Assembly: GCF_031877795.1 (NCBI RefSeq)
Contig: NC_133933.1
Location: 5,826,632 to 5,890,631 of the forward strand
DNA length: 64,000 bases
Direction of reading: 5' to 3'
From: Strix aluco
Lineage: Eukaryota; Chordata; Aves; Strigiformes; Strigidae
Notes under the pieces: model-generated
The model's input: the letters and a program-made list of their open reading frames with translations, nothing else
The model's database searches: none
What the model was told of the DNA's origin: nothing
Program-made: the position numbers and the translations under genes
Part shown: positions 58,232-64,000 of the stretch, one piece after another
How the letters are laid out: every line of letters begins with the position of its first letter
How positions within the stretch are numbered: the first letter of the stretch is position 1

Positions 58232-61200
58232 CTTTTGGTTCAGTTTTATTAGTAATACTAAGGAGATTTGTCTTCCTGGTTAAGTATCATTTGTCTTAAT
58301 GTTCCAGATGTTTGTAGCTAAGAATGACTTGTCTGGATTGATGTGGTGATGACACAGAGAAGGAACAGATGGCACAGAGCTGTCCTTGCTCTATTCATCA
58401 CATCAGCGACTGAAAACAATGACAATACCACACTGGCTCGTTCCAAATTGTGGAGCCCAGCAAACAAATTAGCCTGAATGGCAGGAGGTCTCGGAAAAGT
58501 AAACTGAAATTTGCCTTGGACAGCTGTAGAGGTTACATGGCTGTGGATCACACTGCTGGAGAAAGAGGTCAGTAGAAAAATGTCCAAAGAAAGAGATTTT
58601 GCTTCTACCTGGTGCTTGTAAAGTTCTTTCAGGCTTTCGCTTGGGTGAGTAGTTCTGTTGACTTCACTGGGTCTAGCTACATGAAGAAGTTTTTCATTTG
58701 AGGTGTAACAATTGCAGATTCAAGTTTATAATCAAATACTAGGTAAGACTGTAGTAATGACATTATACTTGTAAGTGGAAGAAGCTAGAGCAGAAGGGTA
58801 TACTAGGCTTCCTTGTGCTTACTGCTGTATTTTTGCAGCAGGCTCTTAGTTACTGTACTGTTATTCTTTTTGTCTGGGTCCGACTTTCTGTATTACTGTT
58901 GGTTTTCTCTGACCATGACATTCCAGTCAGGTATTTTGTATTTTTGTATTGTAAATAGATAGGGACAGAACCATATCAACTGTGCAATTTGTAAGGTCTT
59001 AATCCTTGCAAGGAGATTAAAGTGTCAGGTGTCGCAAACATCCTGGGGTTGGGTACAGATTCCTAACGAGATATGTGTACCATATATCAAAAATCCCAAC
59101 AATTCCATTCCTAATGTTATACTTACAGCTGATTGACATCTGGATACACACAGAGAACAAGTTCTGGTAATATTGTTTAAGAAACCAGGGGACAGTATTA
59201 TATGCTTATGGCTTGCAGCCCTTTTACCTGTTGTCTTATCATACATCATGAAAGAACAAGGAGGAAGAAAAGCAGATTTTGTTGTTCCATAAAAAAGGAA
59301 ACTTGGGCTTTTTCTACTCAGGCCTGTGATACCGGTTGTTATAGAACACCAAATACAAGTTTTTTGGTATAAGATATTTATTGATGTGAGTCTTTATGAA
59401 GTTTCTTCTGTGCCTTGGTGGACACATTGTTTTTGTGAGGGGCATACTTATCATTTTGAAGGAATAGGAGTATTCATAGCGGTGTACTTAAAAAAAAAAT
59501 AGTAAAATTACTTGCTTGCTAAATATAAAGTGAATAAAATTAACTGTTTTATCCGGATTGGAAAGTGAGATGTGGATAAAATCCAGTTGCCTCCTTTACA
59601 AGTGATAAACTGTTTACCTGTTTTACTCTTGACTGCTCTGGCAGTGTTGAGGTTGTCTGGCAGACTATTTTGTACAGTGAGTGGAAAAAGGTGAACTTGT
59701 AGTTCTTGTGCTAAGGGTGTGAATAGTTCCCCAAATATGTAAGTTTGGGGATTTGAACCCAAGGTAATTTTTCATACCTTTTCCCTACAAGCAGAGTAGC
59801 TTGTTCTGTGCTTTCTTTTATTACCTAATGTGAGTTCCATATGTCCATCTGAAAAGATCTTGGAAAAATGTTTGCATCAGGTTCTTGTACACAAGAGTTA
59901 GCAGAATTCTTTGAAATGAAAAAGTCAGAAAAATTCCCTCTCCGCTGCAAAGCCTACAATAACACTTTGAGATTATTGCAGCAAAGCCTATGTTTCTAAC
60001 TATGGTGATTTCAGGCTGTTAGAAATTAACTTTCTGTCAGAAGAGATCCCCAGCTTTCAATAGCAACAAAAGATTTTGCATTAGTACTTGAAAATATGAC
60101 TCAAATGCATCTAAAAGTTTTGGAAAGGAGGATGTCTCAAATCATTATTATTTTAAACTTGTTTTATGATATTTCAATACCTGATATTCACTGTGCCCAG
60201 TAAATCATGAAAACAATGATAAAATGATTTTGTCATCTATATAATGACCAAAAATGGTAAAGATAAGTAGGTATTTTGAGAGGAAAATGCAACTGTCACT
60301 GAATTTCCAGTAGATCAGTTATGATAATGGCAGACTGTTAATACAGAGTACACGTGGTCTGAGGATTTAAGTTTTATGGTAGAATAAACAAAAGGGAAAG
60401 AAAGAAGAATTTAGAAGCCTCATTTCTCAAGAGAAATGGCCAAAATCAGAGGTTATATGCAAACTTCTTAGACCATACAATAATATTATAATTTAATTTT
60501 CAGTTTATAGACACTAAAAAAACAAAGGGACTACAAATATAATGATAGTGACAGCAAAACAGCAGAGGACCTTAGTCTAAGTTTTAATAGGTCTAAATGG
60601 TCCAGACAAACACAGCTCTACAATATTAATTGACATTCAAAAATATCAGCAAGAATCACATGCCAAGAAGACACCCCAAACTACCAATCACAGTAACTGA
60701 GTTATCCTGAACCATCATGCTTTTCCTTCATAACATAATACATCTGATTAACCAGTAGAAACTTGGCTACCTGGAAGTCTAGTGTTGTTTTTTTTTCTAC
60801 TCAAAACTTACAGCCTCCTTTGTTTCTATAACTGAGCTAATGCAGACTTAAGATTTTTAAGATGCGTACCACTGATTATAACCAGGAAAAAAAACAGAGA
60901 CTATCTTATTAATTTTATCTAATCCTGGCCTGAATAGTAGATTTCATCACTAATGGCTCTGGAATATAAACTGAAGATTTGAAACGTGTGGTTTCCTTTT
61001 ATAGTTCCAGAGTAACATCCAAAGTGATGTGTACATGCTGATACGTGAAGCTTTAGGTCTGGTTATAATATGCCAGTCTGTCATCTTTTACTAGTCTATA
61101 ATTAATGATCCATGGATTTAATAATCTGAAGTGTTCTTCAGCAGTCCACGAAAACTTTGCTAGTTGCTGACACACTCTTGACAAAAGTTAGGATGAAAAA

Positions 61201-62702
61201 ATCATTAGAAATTGAAGACGTCTGCCACAGCCAGTAACTTATTCATACTGCTGTTACTCCACCGACATATATTGACTTAAGTAATGTATTACTGTAGTGC
61301 AAGAGTAGAATGAGACTTCAGCTGTATTAGAGAAGGGAATGGCATCTGTGGATAGCAAGAAATATGTTGTATTTGTCTTTTTAACACCTACATATTAAAG
61401 TGGTAAAAGCAAAAATGACAGAAACAAAACACTTAAAGATCTTGCTGTCCAACAATCAGACGATCTGGCTTTCAGACATATAATACTGTCCTGCATAACT
61501 CAAATTAGTAAAACAGTTGTGCTTGGTTCATGCATCTCCTTTTAGCCACTGTTTTTGCTCAGAGAAATGTACGTTACGGTTTCAGTACATTTCCCTGAAC
61601 CACTGGAACACTAACACTAAGTGCATCCAGGGAGGGTTTAATAGAATTCAGTATTAAAATCAGAAATGTTATGCATACTGTGTTTAATTTGGGGTTTTTA
61701 GATGTCCAGTGTGATTGAGGGTACTTGGGTTATCTGTGATGGTCTGGCAATTCATGCGGTCCTGTCTGCTTTGATTTAATTTCATTAGTGCACACAACTA
61801 GTCCTGGTTGCACTGATACCAAACAGCAAAATTCTCTCTGTAGTTTATTCTGTTTTTCAAGAAAAGATAATTTCTTTCCAGTGTCATATAAGCACTTGGA
61901 GGTGTGATTGGAGCTTCATTACATTCCATGTGTAAAATGAGAGCCTTGTTCTGAAGAGCCTACAACAAATTTGAAACAAAAGACATAGAGGTGGTGGGAA
62001 GCCAAATTCAGAATATGTCTGAGCCAGGGGTGTGCAAGCAGCATAAATAGAGCATCTGCTCTAGTCAACAATGTTTGAGCTTCCCTTTGAAAACATGTAT
62101 TTTCACGTAGGTGTGAGGAAGCTTTCTCTCCTTTCTCCTCAAAGTAAACAATTGGTAGAAATGTACCTACATTTAAATTAGTAGCACTTCATCCCTCTCT
62201 CAGCTGTGGTTTTACCAAAACTTCTTTTCTTTCACTGGCACTTCTCTTCAGTCCCTTCAGCCAACAGTTTCTGAGATAAGAAGGGTCATTTGGTTTTAAA
62301 ACAGTTTCTGATCCCTTCATGAACATAGTGTAATCAAGTTGTGAAACTGAATTCACCCCTGTCTTCATAGGAGTTATAAGCCTGAAGGAAAGTTTTTGGA
62401 AGTGTATGGAACTGCCAGCCTGGGTGGTCTAAGAAGTGTTCATACAGGGCACCTAGTTCTCCACATCTTTTTGATGGGTGTATTGATTTATGCCTGTGTC
62501 CTGTAGATTTCATGCTCTGAGCAGTTCAGTGACTTTACTCACATCAAAGTAAACCTTTGATTCCCATTAAATACTCATGTATAACACTGCTTTGCTGCTA
62601 GCCTGTGATCATAACTGGAAATCTCCTCCCTTCCTTATACCCATGCAAACATTTTTTATTAGTGCCATGCAATATGAATTCTCAAAATTTTCAGTGGCTA
62701 CT

Positions 62703-62744
62703 CTGTGTTTGTTTGTGGTTTTTGTTTTTGGTTTTTTTTTTTTC
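62703..62744. repeat. G/T-rich low-complexity tract
   Basis: TGTTTG, GTTTTTG-type words ending in a run of twelve or more T. On the minus strand it encodes a Lys/Asn/Gln string with no gene character. Confidence 0.8.
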
Positions 62745-63338
62745 TGAAGCCCACTGATGATTTTGTGGGCAAGAAGGATGGATGAAGGCCAAAAGCTCTT
62801 TGTGCATTACTGAGAGCCTATCCACAAAAATCTGTTGAAAGGAAGGAAAGAGCAAAACAATGGATTGTGATGATAAAGCAATACAGATGAAATTCAGATG
62901 GAAAATGTAAAAGATCAAGTCTCTGCCTGCTTCATGCTGTTTCCCAAGAGCTTCCCTTGGGCCATCCATCAAAGAAAGAACTGGAGAGGATTAATGAGGT
63001 GTGTCACATTTCAAAGGTGACACCTGTTCTGGACTGCCCAGAGCTGGATTTTGGGGGGCTTATAGACTTTTTTTCCCCCTTCTAGAGACATGGGATCAGA
63101 TGTGGGGGAGGGGTAGAAAATGCCAACTGCTTGAAAAAATGTGGAATTTCGTATTTTCCTTGTGGAAGTGCTTTCTTCATGTACCTGTGTACATATGACT
63201 TCCCACAGAATCATGCTGTTGTGCCACTCCTTGATGTATGAGCCTGAAAGTAGGTTAGTAATGTCCCACCTCTGTGATTAAAAATCAACAAATCCATCGG
63301 GGCTGTGCTAAATAACAACCAATTTTCAAGGGCCATTT

Positions 63339-63355
63339 GGGGGGGGAAAAAAAAA
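63339..63355. repeat. G8A9 homopurine run
   Basis: Eight G followed by nine A and CCCAAAC. One of several A(n)CCC(A) sites in the window. Confidence 0.9.
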
Positions 63356-63527
63356 CCCAAACAGTTTTTCGATGGAGTGTTGTAGCTTCATAGTGTACCA
63401 AATGAAATTTTCAATCTTTTGTAGACCCCTCAGATGTGTGAATCCATGTGTAAAGACTGCAAGTTTGCACAATAGGCTTTCTTTCCTTAGGTACCTATAT
63501 CCATGATTCCTAAGAAGTTCTTGCACC

Positions 63528-63552
63528 CTGGTAGTTCCTTGTGAACTACCAG
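63528..63552. repeat. 10-bp stem, 5-base loop inverted repeat
   Basis: CTGGTAGTTC and GAACTACCAG are perfect complements around CTTGT. The strongest compact hairpin in the window. No terminator role applies in an animal genome, and it is too short to be a microRNA precursor. Confidence 0.65.
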
Positions 63553-64000
63553 AGTAAATTTTCCAAAAATATCTCTTAGGGAAAACCAATGCAGTTCAGA
63601 AGCCTGGAATAACATTTTGAACTATGAAGCAACACTAACCCTTAAAGAGACCGCCACCTCTTTTAAGTTTTAGTTGCAGTCTGAGGTGTGGAGGAGGGAC
63701 CTCTGCCAGCAGAATGTCAACTTCCATGTCCCTTAGGACAGGAGCCATGTTGAGGAAAACTCATCAAGACTTGATATGCACTTGTAGAGCAAAAGGTAAA
63801 GAAGTTTACATAAGTAAGGAAAAAAAGTTGCTTCCTAGCACACAGTAGTCATTTGTACATGCTGACAGGATAAAATTGCTAAACTGGTATTCTTGCTTCA
63901 CCCAGAAAGGTTTCTATAACGAGCAATCAAATGACTGTATAAGGCTAATCTGTCTGTTCAACAGTTGGGTCCAACAACAGGCTGCAATGCAGGACTGTAA

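Larger units (their letters stand above)
55153..64000. other. Noncoding stretch, no gene seen
   Basis: Right flank of the CR1. Contains a short AT tandem block, two compact inverted repeats and several homopolymers. 57259-57306 on the minus strand is bounded by a good AAGG/GTGAGT donor and a so-so GCTGAAG acceptor, overlapping a possible old dispersed-repeat fragment. 60000-61500 is AT-rich with nothing recognised. Confidence 0.55.

Noticed and set aside
63528..63552. MicroRNA precursor
   Set aside because: A 10-bp stem is far shorter than the roughly 30-bp stem needed; the other hairpins listed are shorter still.
1..64000. tRNA, rRNA, CRISPR array, mitochondrial insert, endogenous retrovirus
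   Set aside because: Read on both strands for tRNA boxes, rRNA-like blocks, regularly spaced repeats, mitochondrial coding runs and retroviral gene motifs; none was recognised. A diverged LTR around 23.7-25.1 kb cannot be excluded by eye.

Overview
The window reads as noncoding DNA from a bird: the interior of very large introns, or a gene-poor intergenic region. Three things point to this. The sequence is AT-rich and CpG-poor, with no long open reading frame that looks like a gene. Interspersed repeats are very sparse. The one clear transposon, at about 54.49-55.15 kb, is a 5'-truncated CR1-type LINE with the reverse-transcriptase C-terminus and 3' tail familiar from avian genomes. Turtles and crocodilians also carry CR1, so bird is the likely but not proven host. 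I cannot name the species or the host gene.

Layout. 0-24 kb is low-complexity-poor noncoding sequence with scattered A/T runs, a T16A16 palindrome at 561-592, a 39-nt polypyrimidine tract (11.8 kb), a CTTTTT repeat (13.4 kb), a C-rich quadruplex-prone tract (15.9 kb) and a small CpG cluster with CRE-like and AP-1-like words (20.9 kb). 24.2-24.8 kb is a G-rich block with degenerate tandem units followed by a compound TA/GT microsatellite. 26.5 and 27.3 kb carry a diverged direct repeat of about 65 bp. 29-39 kb is AT-rich with some homeodomain-word-dense patches. 39.5-47.2 kb holds most of the exon-like segments, on both strands. 54.5 kb has the CR1. 55-64 kb is again plain noncoding sequence with short inverted repeats and homopolymers.

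No protein-coding gene, rRNA, tRNA or CRISPR array is supported. I list short segments bounded by good splice-site pairs and open in at least one frame as candidate exons. They lie on both strands, so they cannot all belong to one gene, and vertebrate introns hold many pseudo-exons with good splice sites. Treat each as a hypothesis. The strongest are 2229-2315 (+; perfect donor, strong acceptor, one open frame), 47093-47177 (-) and a 15-nt microexon-like segment at 45754-45768 (-). A segment at 39568-39694 (+) reads like an armadillo-repeat helix pair but has no good donor.

I see no undescribed biological system here. The items most worth checking are the exon candidates, the 26.5/27.3 kb repeat pair, the 24.4 kb minisatellite and the 21-bp in-frame duplication at the 5' end of the CR1 copy.
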